Below are positions 22,892 through 30,269 of a DNA stretch of 37,859 nt, piece by piece. The stretch is from a virus. The notes below the pieces were generated by a model. That model was not told where the DNA came from. It saw only the letters and a list, made by a program, of their open reading frames with translations, and made no database searches. The position numbers and the translations under genes were made by a program. Location: positions 64,001 through 101,859 of the IMG/VR virus record IMGVR_UViG_3300026484_000284. The stretch is one strand, 5' to 3'. Positions within the stretch are counted from its first letter, which is position 1. Each line of letters opens with the position of its first letter.

Positions 22892-23668
22892 TTAACTACT
22901 CAAAATCTTTTCAATTTCTTTAATACTTGTTTGTGAGCAATCACATTTCACAAATTCCGTAGAAATAACTTTTTTTCCACCAAGCATTTTTGAAATGTTA
23001 CTCGTGAAATTGAAGAACACTGTATTGTCTTCTTTGTTTAATTTAATGTTATAAACATTTTCAAGATTTACAAATCTATTACCAACTTTTATCCATTTAC
23101 ACTCACTTGTCAATTCAGTAATAAAATCATATAACTCTTTTGAATCTTTGAAATTTTCAATTTCAAAAGAAGGCCTAACATTTTCAACATTATCTTTATT
23201 AGATTCTGTATTTTTAAAATTTAAAATAACACTCAATTTCTCAATATCATACACTATATTATTGATGTTTTTTGAATTATAAAAATTATTACTTCTTTCT
23301 ACCCACATTTTTGCTCCTTTTAAGTATTTATGGATTCTTTCATTTTGTCCAGAAACTTTGATATTATAGTTTAAAAACTTACTATATATTCTTTTCTTTG
23401 ATAGACTTGTCATAAAACAATAATCGCCGTTGTCCCCATAAAATGTTATTTTTATGATTTTATCTAAATTTACATATAATTTATCATCAATTTTAAAAAA
23501 TTGTGATAACTCATCTTCATTAAATTCATTAAATTGTTTTTGAATATAAATATCCTCTCCATTAATGTTTATCATTACATCAAGTGTCGCAGACCATTTG
23601 TTCCCAAAATGTGTAATTTTGAGAATTTTGTCTTTACTATAAAATTCGTTATCCGTCGCTAATTTCAT
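22892..23668 (-). CDS. Protein with three similar beta repeats, 258 aa
   Basis: Three segments share the pattern strand-turn-strand: FYSKDKILKITHFGNKW (about 9-25), FKIDDKLYVNLDKIIKITFYG (about 57-77, shortened here in part) and VGNRFVNLENVYNIKL (about 196-212). This suggests an internally triplicated domain. It is soluble, acidic to neutral and not recognised. It has its own promoter at 23748-23776 and starts the operon 23668-22225. Confidence 0.72.
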   Translation of the reverse strand: MKLATDNEFYSKDKILKITHFGNKWSATLDVMININGEDIYIQKQFNEFNEDELSQFFKIDDKLYVNLDKIIKITFYGDNGDYCFMTSLSKKRIYSKFLNYNIKVSGQNERIHKYLKGAKMWVERSNNFYNSKNINNIVYDIEKLSVILNFKNTESNKDNVENVRPSFEIENFKDSKELYDFITELTSECKWIKVGNRFVNLENVYNIKLNKEDNTVFFNFTSNISKMLGGKKVISTEFVKCDCSQTSIKEIEKILSS

Positions 23669-23747
23669 TTAATCTCTCCTTATTTTTACTCGTTATTATT
23701 TAATTTTAAAATAATCTGTTATAAGTCTTGATTAAATGAACTATATA

Positions 23748-23776
23748 ATTATAACAGATTTATTTTAAATTGTCAA
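23748..23776 (-). promoter_or_regulatory. Sigma70-type promoter (TTGACA class)
   Basis: TTGACA (23771-23776), a 17-base spacer and TATAAT (23748-23753) on the minus strand precede the repeat-protein operon. Confidence 0.8.
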
Positions 23777-23802
23777 GTGTTTTTTGAATGATTTTAAAAA
23801 TT

Positions 23803-25059
23803 TTATTCAAAATCTCCAAAATCAAAATCCCCACTCGATTCTTCAAACTTCAAATCACCTGCTGAGTCTTCAGGTACCCCAAAACTCGCATTTAATTGAC
23901 TTGTCAAATCCGGTAAATTATTGTTATCTACCTCATTAACTTTTTGATTCATTTGTTTAATTCCTGCTTGCTCATCAACGATACCTTTAAAGGCCATCCT
24001 TGAAAAATCAACTTCTAATAAAACCTTTTCAAGTTTCCCCGTGTATCTATTTTTGTCTGCTTTTAATATAATTTGCTTTTGCTGTCTCAATTCTTCATTC
24101 GATAACATACTTGCGGCAAAATCTGCTGTAGCAATAACACCGATTGACTCTGAAATGTTCTCCATTCCTGCTTCCGTATTGTTATAAGAACTTCTATTCA
24201 TTTGCGAACTTGAAATTATTATAATATCGTTTTGTTTTGCAAACCCGTGCAATTCTTCTGCTATACTTTTAAAATATGTATAAGAACCTTGACTTAATTT
24301 TGCTCTCGTTGATTTCATTAGGTTAAGATAATCAACCACGATATAATCCAACTTGATATTATGCTCATTTTCAATCTCATCTTTTAGGAATTGTAAATCA
24401 AATACACTAAAACCTCCAGCAGGATATTCCTTTACAAAAAATTTACCTGTGTAATCTTTAACTTTATCATATTTTGCCTTATACACTTCCCAACTCATAT
24501 TGTCGAATTCGTGTAGTTGAGTGTAAAGTAGATTAGCATCAAATCTTTTTAGTATTTCTGCTTCTTCCATTTCAAGTGAAACATATAAACCATTTTTCTT
24601 CTGTAAAGACATACCTGCAGCAGTTGCTATTTTTAGTGCCGTGTTATGATGTAAAATTCCATTAGCATCATAATATAAATGTGGTGCATCTAATGATAAA
24701 CCATATAAAAACTCATCTGTATTTTCTTTTATATTTAAGTGTTTAATTTTAACTAATCCTTCAACTGTTTCTAAATAATCTCCAACTTTTAAATCTTTAG
24801 CATAAATAATGTTTCCATTTATTACGAACCTGTGATTTAATGAAACCACAACTTCAATTCCGTTTTCAAGTGTAACTTCAACCCAATCCTCAGGTGTTTT
24901 TTTAACTAATTGTCTAATAGGCACAATACCATCTGGAGATTCAATATAACACTCATATTTTAAATCTGAAAATATATCACACTCATAACTCTCTTCTAAA
25001 AATTCATTGAATTCAAATAATTCACTTATTTCCATTGTTATTTTTTTTAAATCACTCAT
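23803..25059 (-). CDS. 41: gp41 replicative helicase, C-terminal half with split C-intein, 418 aa
   Basis: Residues 1-139 are a C-intein: the block B-like sequence SLNHRFVI (73-80), block F AKDLKVGDYL (87-96) and block G ANGILHHN (132-139, ending in His-Asn). From Thr140 onward it is a DnaB-type helicase: TALKIATAAG completes the Walker A loop, YVSLEMEEAEIL is motif 1a, YIVVDYLNLM is Walker B, and IIISSSQMNRSSY is motif 3. Extein length is 279 residues. With the N-half's 204 residues it makes 483, close to T4 gp41 (475). The helicase unwinds DNA at the fork. The C-terminus is acidic. The gene has its own AAAGGAG site and a weak promoter candidate upstream. Confidence 0.9.
   Translation of the reverse strand: MSDLKKITMEISELFEFNEFLEESYECDIFSDLKYECYIESPDGIVPIRQLVKKTPEDWVEVTLENGIEVVVSLNHRFVINGNIIYAKDLKVGDYLETVEGLVKIKHLNIKENTDEFLYGLSLDAPHLYYDANGILHHNTALKIATAAGMSLQKKNGLYVSLEMEEAEILKRFDANLLYTQLHEFDNMSWEVYKAKYDKVKDYTGKFFVKEYPAGGFSVFDLQFLKDEIENEHNIKLDYIVVDYLNLMKSTRAKLSQGSYTYFKSIAEELHGFAKQNDIIIISSSQMNRSSYNNTEAGMENISESIGVIATADFAASMLSNEELRQQKQIILKADKNRYTGKLEKVLLEVDFSRMAFKGIVDEQAGIKQMNQKVNEVDNNNLPDLTSQLNASFGVPEDSAGDLKFEESSGDFDFGDFE
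24643..25059 (-). other. C-intein of gp41 (long C-part, 139 residues)
   Basis: The segment contains the intein blocks B, F and G and the terminal HHN, followed by Thr as the +1 residue. Block B normally lies on the N-part; its presence here means the split is near the intein's N-end, as in the AceL/VidaL-type inteins. Confidence 0.85.
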
Positions 25060-25082
25060 TATTTTCTCCTTTAAGTGTCCCT

Positions 25083-25111
25083 ATTATATTAAAATACTTT
25101 ATAAATTTAAT
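25083..25111 (-). promoter_or_regulatory. Weak promoter candidate for gp41-C
   Basis: TATAAT (25083-25088) with a 17-base spacer and a poor ATTAAA -35 box (25106-25111) lies 24 bases before the gp41-C ATG. It would explain expression past the terminator upstream. Confidence 0.35.
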
Positions 25112-25175
25112 GTTATGTTTTTCAATAGTTTTTTTGAATTTATAATTTTTTATTATAAACATCTTTATCCATTAA

Positions 25176-25206
25176 AAAAGAAATAGATTTCAGGTCTATT
25201 TCTTTT
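25176..25206 (-). terminator. Hairpin terminator between the two gp41 halves
   Basis: A perfect 12-base stem (25176-25187 with 25195-25206) and 7-base loop lies 20 bases after the gp41-N stop. On the minus strand it ends in a run of six T (overlapping the stem base). It resembles a rho-independent terminator, although the stem is AU-rich. It could act in both directions. Confidence 0.7.
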
Positions 25207-25225
25207 ATGTATGTTATGCTTTTTT

Positions 25226-25933
25226 TTAAGAATTCAATTTTTTATTTCTTTTCCACTCTTCGAACTTTTTTCGTGTTTTTTCATCTACATATATATTCAA
25301 TTTTGTATCTTTTCTTAAACATTTACCTCCGTGCGATGGCGCCAAAAATAAATTTAATGTTTTACTTCTGAAACCACCACCTAATAAATCGTCAAGAACA
25401 TTTATTCCAGTTGAAATTTTTCTAAATTCTTCTTGATATTTTTTAAATCTATTTTCCAAGTCATTATGGAACTCTAAACCTAAATCCGTATCAAAATTAT
25501 AATTTAGTGCCTTTTCAAATTTTACGATTATATCATTTTCAATATCGTCTTTTTGTTTTAATTCATCGACACTTTCCAAGATAGCATCCATCAATGAAAT
25601 CTTTTTTAAGTGCCTTTGAGTGAATTGTATTAAAAAGTCAAAATTTTTTATATCTTGCTCATTTTTTAATTCTGTTTTAATGTAATTAAAAACATTCTGT
25701 TTTAAATTTTTGTCTAATCCACTTTCCATAACAAAAAGCGCCAATTCTTTAATTGACGGAGATTTCTCAAATTTTTTATGAAATTTTTCAATATATTGAT
25801 ATATCGTCTTAGTTTCAACTTTTTTAAAATTATTGCCTTCTAATTTTGAAAATACTCTGGCAAAATAAGCAGGATTCTTCATAAGGTGAAAAATTATAAT
25901 TTTTTCTCCATCGAGATTGTCTAATTCATTCAT
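25226..25933 (-). CDS. 41: gp41 replicative helicase, N-terminal half with split N-intein, 235 aa
   Basis: Residues 1-204 are the N-terminal and linker domain of a DnaB/gp41-like helicase, reading ISTGINVLDDLLGGG (about 170-184) and then LFLAPSHGGK, the first part of the Walker A loop. The loop stops at Gly-Lys and residue 205 is Cys, the first residue of a 31-residue N-intein (CLRKDTKLNIYV start). The intein's block A lies here and block B is in the other gene. The remaining Walker A Thr is found at the start of the C-extein. The gene has a GTTAAT-class promoter (25993-26021). Confidence 0.88.
   Translation of the reverse strand: MNELDNLDGEKIIIFHLMKNPAYFARVFSKLEGNNFKKVETKTIYQYIEKFHKKFEKSPSIKELALFVMESGLDKNLKQNVFNYIKTELKNEQDIKNFDFLIQFTQRHLKKISLMDAILESVDELKQKDDIENDIIVKFEKALNYNFDTDLGLEFHNDLENRFKKYQEEFRKISTGINVLDDLLGGGFRSKTLNLFLAPSHGGKCLRKDTKLNIYVDEKTRKKFEEWKRNKKLNS
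25229..25321 (-). other. N-intein of gp41 (31 residues)
   Basis: From Cys205 to the stop of gp41-N there are 31 residues, starting CLRKDT, resembling the short N-parts (about 25 residues) known for atypically split inteins. It is inserted between Lys and Thr of the Walker A loop. Confidence 0.85.
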
Positions 25934-25992
25934 ATTGTTTCTCCTTTAAATATATTAAAAATGATTGTATTTGTATTTATAGTCATAATATA

Positions 25993-26021
25993 ATTATAAT
26001 ATAATTGAAATTTAAAATTAA
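25993..26021 (-). promoter_or_regulatory. Promoter of the GTTAAT class
   Basis: TATAAT (25993-25998), a 17-base spacer and TTAATT (26016-26021), preceded by G, on the minus strand precede gp41-N. A TATAAATA, like a T4 late -10, also lies on the minus strand at 25975-25982. Confidence 0.6.
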
Positions 26022-26037
26022 CCTTAAGGATTTTATA

Positions 26038-27060
26038 ATGTGTGTAATAATAGCAAAAAAAATAAAAAATATAAACGATGAGTTAGAATGGAACCTTTTT
26101 AAATTTAGGGACAGAGCATATGACCCAAAATATGTTCTTAAATCATTCATCTATAAAAATGTAGAAGTGTTATACCTTAAAGACAAAAAATCAGAATGGA
26201 TTGAAGGGATAAATTCTTTTGGAATAACACTTGTATCTGCTGCCCTTGATAATCATTCAGATGCTTCAATAGGTGGTGGAAGTAACACCTCACAACTTTT
26301 TAGAGATTACTTAAAAACTGCCAATGAAAGAAATAGTATCATCATAAAAAGGGTATTAAGACAAACATCTATTGAAGATGCTCTTGAAGTTCTTGTGGAT
26401 TCAAAATTTATTGGTAATACTTTCTTAACAGATGGTAAAAAACTTTTTAGTATTGAAATATCTATACCTCAAAAAAAATTATTAAATTACAGAAATTCTT
26501 CTGAAGATTTAGCAAATTTAAAATGGTCTGACTTCAAAGCAAAAATTATGAGCAATCTTGAAGAAACCGATTTTAAAGTTTCTGTTAAAGAAGCATCAAC
26601 TGAAAGATTACTTATTAAAACCAACCACTCTATACAAATGAAAAATTTAGGATATCGTCCAGAACATAAAGGTTATAAGTCAAGTGTTAAAAGAAGAGAA
26701 ATTGTTAAAAATTTTACGAAAAGCATTAAAACAGATTCTATTGAGAACATAATGTATCTTTTAACAAATCTTGACAACCCAAAACATTCAAAAAATCCTG
26801 AATTAAGACCACTAAGAACAAAAGAAAAAACTTCATTATCAAAAAAAGAAAAAGAAAAACAAAATATAACTGATTATTATACAACTGATATTTTTGGATT
26901 TTCACCTTCAAAAAGAACAATGTATTTATTACCTATTCATTCAAAAACAGAAAAAGGTAGTTTTGATAATAAAGAAACTCAATGCCATTTTATCACATTA
27001 AGTAGGAGTTTCCTTAAAGAAAACTTATGTGAAATTCTTTATACGGATATTAACGATTAA
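26038..27060 (+). CDS. Ntn-hydrolase-like protein, 340 aa
   Basis: The ATG at 26038 follows AAGGATTTTATA. The protein starts MCVIIAKK, so Cys2 would become the N-terminal nucleophile after Met removal, as in class II amidotransferase, NRDE/TANGO2 and penicillin-acylase-like Ntn hydrolases. GINSFGITLVSAAL (about 56-70) and the TNHSIQM near 200 match strands of that fold. The C-terminal third is basic. Substrate is unknown. It is one of two plus-strand genes, overlaps the gp62-like gene tail to tail, and may be expressed at a different time. Confidence 0.65.
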   Translation: MCVIIAKKIKNINDELEWNLFKFRDRAYDPKYVLKSFIYKNVEVLYLKDKKSEWIEGINSFGITLVSAALDNHSDASIGGGSNTSQLFRDYLKTANERNSIIIKRVLRQTSIEDALEVLVDSKFIGNTFLTDGKKLFSIEISIPQKKLLNYRNSSEDLANLKWSDFKAKIMSNLEETDFKVSVKEASTERLLIKTNHSIQMKNLGYRPEHKGYKSSVKRREIVKNFTKSIKTDSIENIMYLLTNLDNPKHSKNPELRPLRTKEKTSLSKKEKEKQNITDYYTTDIFGFSPSKRTMYLLPIHSKTEKGSFDNKETQCHFITLSRSFLKENLCEILYTDIND

Positions 27061-27475
27061 ATTCGTTGAAATTTTCCTGAATTTCTTTTAGTGTCGAATT
27101 TTTAAGATATTTCAAATATTTATATGCCATTTCGTCATTTATTTTGAAATACCACTTTACTGCTTCTAAATAAACCGATTTTTTAATTTTAGGTTTTGAA
27201 GGATATCTAACAAACCCAACTTTCCCAAAAAGCAGTTGTATCAATTCAATAGATTTTTCTTGTGGTATTGCCATAACATTAAACTGATTTAATGTTTCTA
27301 TAAACTTAGGTTCTGAACTTAAATGCTGTAAAAGCATATATTCGCTCACTTTCTTAAACTCTTCTTTGGGTAATTTACCATTAAAAAGTTTTTTGTGATA
27401 GTCAAACATACCTAATTTCTTCTCTTTTTTAACTTCACTTTCTTTTTTATGTTCTTCATCAAAAAATAATCCCAT
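27050..27475 (-). CDS. 62: gp62-like clamp-loader small subunit, 141 aa
   Basis: The start at 27473-27475 follows AAGGAGAACAAA; an upstream in-frame ATG overlaps the neighbouring gene. The central part, YMLLQHLSSEPKFIETLNQFN (split here by position) and KVGFVRYPSKPKI, with a C-terminal EAVKWYFKIN, follows the layout of gp62 in T4-like phages, and its place a few genes after gp44 is also right. gp62 joins gp44 to load the sliding clamp. The family match is from pattern and context. Confidence 0.5.
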   Translation of the reverse strand: MGLFFDEEHKKESEVKKEKKLGMFDYHKKLFNGKLPKEEFKKVSEYMLLQHLSSEPKFIETLNQFNVMAIPQEKSIELIQLLFGKVGFVRYPSKPKIKKSVYLEAVKWYFKINDEMAYKYLKYLKNSTLKEIQENFNEFNR

Positions 27476-27485
27476 TTTGTTCTCC

Positions 27486-28025
27486 TTAAAATAGACTCCC
27501 GTCTTCAATAATTATATTTTTAAAAATTTTTTCATCTAATTTCCATCGCATAAATTTCATTAAATAATCTATCTTATTATAAATTATTTTTTGAAAGGTG
27601 TTTAGTTTTTTATTTTTAGATAAAAAGTATAAAGTATAAAAACTTATTTTCCCGTTTTGATATAATTGGAATATCTCATCAATTTCAATTTTTAAACTAT
27701 TTTCCATTAAAAATTCAATGTCTGCCTGTATATATTTTAATGGATTTTTCATAATGTCTTTAAATTTATAATAATTGCTTCTATCTTTTAAATTATCGTG
27801 GCAATAATTCAAAAAGGTTTCAAAGTTACTTGCTGAGTATTTATAAGTTACAAAAATAGCAAGTAAAGCAATGAATTTCTTTTCGTAATTTTTAAAAGGT
27901 AATAAATAACTACTATAATGCTCAATAGTGTTTTTTGTATATTTTACACTTTTTAATCTTTTATTTATTTTCGAACCTTCATATATTCTTCTGAGTAATA
28001 CATATAATTCTAAATCATCGTTCAT
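27486..28025 (-). CDS. Hypothetical basic protein, 179 aa
   Basis: Not recognised. It is mostly helical and strongly basic, with many Tyr, Phe and Lys, and no signal peptide. It lies between the gp33-like and gp62-like genes and overlaps the second in its alternative start. A replisome or late-transcription role is only suggested by its neighbours. Confidence 0.7.
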   Translation of the reverse strand: MNDDLELYVLLRRIYEGSKINKRLKSVKYTKNTIEHYSSYLLPFKNYEKKFIALLAIFVTYKYSASNFETFLNYCHDNLKDRSNYYKFKDIMKNPLKYIQADIEFLMENSLKIEIDEIFQLYQNGKISFYTLYFLSKNKKLNTFQKIIYNKIDYLMKFMRWKLDEKIFKNIIIEDGSLF

Positions 28026-28033
28026 AATTTCTC

Positions 28034-28309
28034 CTAAAAGAATCCTAATCCACTTAACTTGTTATCTTTTTGAACTTTTTTGCTCATTGCTAAATTTTTA
28101 ATCACTTCACTTGCCTCGATATAATCTTCAATGTCTTCAACTCGAAAATTGTTTTTTTCGCAAAATCCAAGAATCCCATCTATTAAATCAAGTTGAGGAT
28201 TCTTATTGAGGAACGAAACTATATTATTTTCTAATATAGTAATAATTTGTTCCTTATTTTCAGGAGTTGGGATTATAAATGGTATATCTTTTAATTTTAT
28301 ATTTTTCAT
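28034..28309 (-). CDS. 33: gp33-like late-transcription adaptor, 91 aa
   Basis: The middle (DLIDGILGFCEKNN, then EDIEDYIEASEVIK) matches the helical pattern of T4 gp33, which links RNA polymerase to the sliding clamp at late promoters. The C-terminus ends SGLGFF, a hydrophobic tail like the clamp-binding ends of gp33, gp55 and gp43. It lies directly after gp44-C in the clamp-loader operon. Assignment is by pattern and context. Confidence 0.5.
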   Translation of the reverse strand: MKNIKLKDIPFIIPTPENKEQIITILENNIVSFLNKNPQLDLIDGILGFCEKNNFRVEDIEDYIEASEVIKNLAMSKKVQKDNKLSGLGFF

Positions 28310-28316
28310 CTTAACC

Positions 28317-29468
28317 TCAATATACCGACATCAATTTTAATAAAAATGCCATTAAAGTAATTTCTTTGTTTTTAGCAATTTTATCCATTTCTTGATACCT
28401 TGCCAATTCCCCAACTATCCCAGGTTGTTTTTGTGCTGGTAAAAATTCGTCCATTTTTTTCCAAAACCAAGTGTAAAAATTTGAAGGGTTATTGAGTAAC
28501 ATAACCATTCCTCTTGTCGTACTATAATTTTTTTCTTTAACTTTTTCCATTAAGTCGGTAAAAATATCATCTACATCCAAATTTTGGAGTTTTAGTTTTC
28601 CATTGACTACATTATCTTGTAATGAAATTGTCATATTTCTCATAGAAGGATAGTGCTTTTTAACTATTTCACCTATATCCTTTTTATCGTACTCAACACC
28701 TTCAATTTCGCAAATATCTATAAGTCTTTTATACATTTTTTTGGCAATTTCGTTTTTATGTTCTTGAAAAATAATATCAAAATCAAAAACAATAAATCTA
28801 CTCAATAAAGGTTCTATGAATCTATCTTTATAGTTTCCTGTTAGAAAAAATCTAACATTACCAGCATATTGCTCAATCACTCCCCTTAAAATATCTTGTG
28901 CTCCTGCACTTCCTTGACTTGAAGTCGTTAGGTTATCTGCTTCGTCTAAAACCAATAGTTTTCTTTTACCTTGTGCTGACATAGTACTTGCAAAACTCAC
29001 GATTTCATTTCTAATGGTCGAAACCGAATTATCCTGAGAAGCATTTATCCATTTTACATCTGAATCTAACTCGTGAATTAAAGCATTTAACATACTTCCC
29101 TTACCTGTATTATGAGATGAAACTTCATTTAGGAAGTATTGGTGCTTTTCACTATCAACAGTTAAGTCATAAACCGGTTTCACTTCATTTGTTTCTTCAA
29201 TAAATAAAACCTCAATAATTCCTTTTTCACTTAAAATTTCTTGACCTATTTTTAAATCTTTTGAATAAACCCATCCGTTTTCAATTTCAAAAAGATGATT
29301 TTCGGCGACCTCCATAAAGTCAAGTTCTTCATTATATTCATAATATACTATAATAGTTTTCTCTTTTTTTGTTACGGATGCTATAACATTTTCAAATCCT
29401 GTATCTGTTTTAATTTTTAAAGTTGAATTATTGAAATAATAATCCAAATTTTTTACATCAATTAACAT
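28317..29468 (-). CDS. 44: gp44 clamp-loader ATPase, C-terminal half with split C-intein, 383 aa
   Basis: Residues 1-120 are a C-intein with block B (AENHLFEI, 55-62), block F (SKDLKIGQEIL, about 69-79) and block G ending SSHN (117-120). Thr121 starts the C-extein TGKGSMLNALI, completing the Walker A loop, followed by LLVLDEADNL (Walker B), FLTGNYKDR and SRF (sensor/arginine region) typical of AAA+ clamp loaders. The C-extein is 263 residues; with the 56-residue N-extein it gives 319, equal to T4 gp44. gp44 opens and loads the gp45 clamp. It has its own AAGGAGAT site, and its ATG overlaps the end of the endonuclease gene. Confidence 0.9.
   Translation of the reverse strand: MLIDVKNLDYYFNNSTLKIKTDTGFENVIASVTKKEKTIIVYYEYNEELDFMEVAENHLFEIENGWVYSKDLKIGQEILSEKGIIEVLFIEETNEVKPVYDLTVDSEKHQYFLNEVSSHNTGKGSMLNALIHELDSDVKWINASQDNSVSTIRNEIVSFASTMSAQGKRKLLVLDEADNLTTSSQGSAGAQDILRGVIEQYAGNVRFFLTGNYKDRFIEPLLSRFIVFDFDIIFQEHKNEIAKKMYKRLIDICEIEGVEYDKKDIGEIVKKHYPSMRNMTISLQDNVVNGKLKLQNLDVDDIFTDLMEKVKEKNYSTTRGMVMLLNNPSNFYTWFWKKMDEFLPAQKQPGIVGELARYQEMDKIAKNKEITLMAFLLKLMSVY
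29109..29468 (-). other. C-intein of gp44 (120 residues)
   Basis: It begins at the gene start and ends in Ser-Ser-His-Asn, then Thr. Like the gp41 C-intein it includes block B, so the split lies close to the N-end of the intein. Residues 91-120 (PVYDLTVDSEKHQYFLNEV region) form the C-terminal blocks. Confidence 0.85.
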
Positions 29469-30187
29469 TTTATCTCCTTAATAAATTTTTCAAATTCTTG
29501 TGGTAACAAAATAATGGCACCAAATTTGAATTCTTTGTAAATCATTTTAGCATCATATTCATAATTACCTTTCAAACCAGCAATTTCTATATACATATTT
29601 TTTGAAGGAATATAAAAATCACATCGCATTCTTGAATTAGTATAATGTTTTTCCAATTCAAATTTTATATCATTTTCTTTCAATAAATCATAAAAATTTA
29701 TTTCATAACTACTTCTCAATAAACCTTCACTGACTTTTTTTGTATATCCATATCTTGATTTATGATTTTCAATGGGATTATATAAAACCCCAATCTTATT
29801 TTCAATATCACTTTTAAAAAATTTTATGGGCTTAATAAATTCTTTAGGCACCACGAAATTACAATAATTTTTATATTTTTCAACATAAAAATCAATATAA
29901 CTATTTTTTGAAGAATATTTTTTGAGAATTATATCATTTAATTGTTTGTTTTTTGAAATTGATTCTTTCGTATATTTTTTTAAATAACATTCACAATATT
30001 CTTCAAAATCCTTCGAATAAGTCCAATCCATTTTTATTCTATCAAAGTATTTTTGAATCGTGCTTCTGTTTTGTAATGATTCTTTCCATTTGTTTTGTCT
30101 TGACTTCCAAATCTGAAACGCCACACCAATAGGATATTTTTTAATTAGTTTTTCAAGTGAAAAGGTTGTTTGTCTTTCTTTCAACAT
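29462..30187 (-). CDS. Vsr/DUF559-like homing endonuclease between the gp44 halves, 241+ aa
   Basis: The C-terminal part has SSYEINFYDLLKENDIKF, SRMRCDFYIPSKNMYIEIAG, an order typical of PD-(D/E)XK Vsr/DUF559-type nucleases: Glu in a first helix, Arg-x-Asp strand and a Glu-x-Ala strand. Free-standing nucleases like this lie between split-intein halves in the described fractured genes, where they promote spread by DNA cutting. The frame continues open upstream of the ATG to about 30278; the ATG has no ribosome binding site and falls inside a repeated helical module, so the protein may be made as a frameshifted extension of gp44-N. The last codons overlap the ATG of gp44-C. Confidence 0.8.
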   Translation of the reverse strand: MLKERQTTFSLEKLIKKYPIGVAFQIWKSRQNKWKESLQNRSTIQKYFDRIKMDWTYSKDFEEYCECYLKKYTKESISKNKQLNDIILKKYSSKNSYIDFYVEKYKNYCNFVVPKEFIKPIKFFKSDIENKIGVLYNPIENHKSRYGYTKKVSEGLLRSSYEINFYDLLKENDIKFELEKHYTNSRMRCDFYIPSKNMYIEIAGLKGNYEYDAKMIYKEFKFGAIILLPQEFEKFIKEIKC

Positions 30188-30263
30188 TTTTTTAGCAGTT
30201 CCCTCATCATATCCTTTTTCTAAATAGTATTCAATTCTTGTCGTAAAAGTTTTTTTATATTTT

Positions 30264-30269
30264 TCAGGG
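30264..30269 (-). other. CCC-TGA possible +1 frameshift site
   Basis: gp44-N ends with CCC TGA at 30264-30269. Shifting +1 (skipping the T) gives CCC-GAA-AAA and continues without a stop through the endonuclease to 29462, producing a 511-residue fusion. The continuing peptide KYKKTFTTRIEYYLEKGYDE fits the repeated helical module of the tail before it. CCC-TGA is a known shift-prone type of site; here it could also be a simple one-base mutation. Confidence 0.55.

Noticed and set aside
26738-26920. Minus-strand frame inside the Ntn-hydrolase-like gene
   Set aside because: Phe/Leu-rich antisense shadow without a ribosome site.
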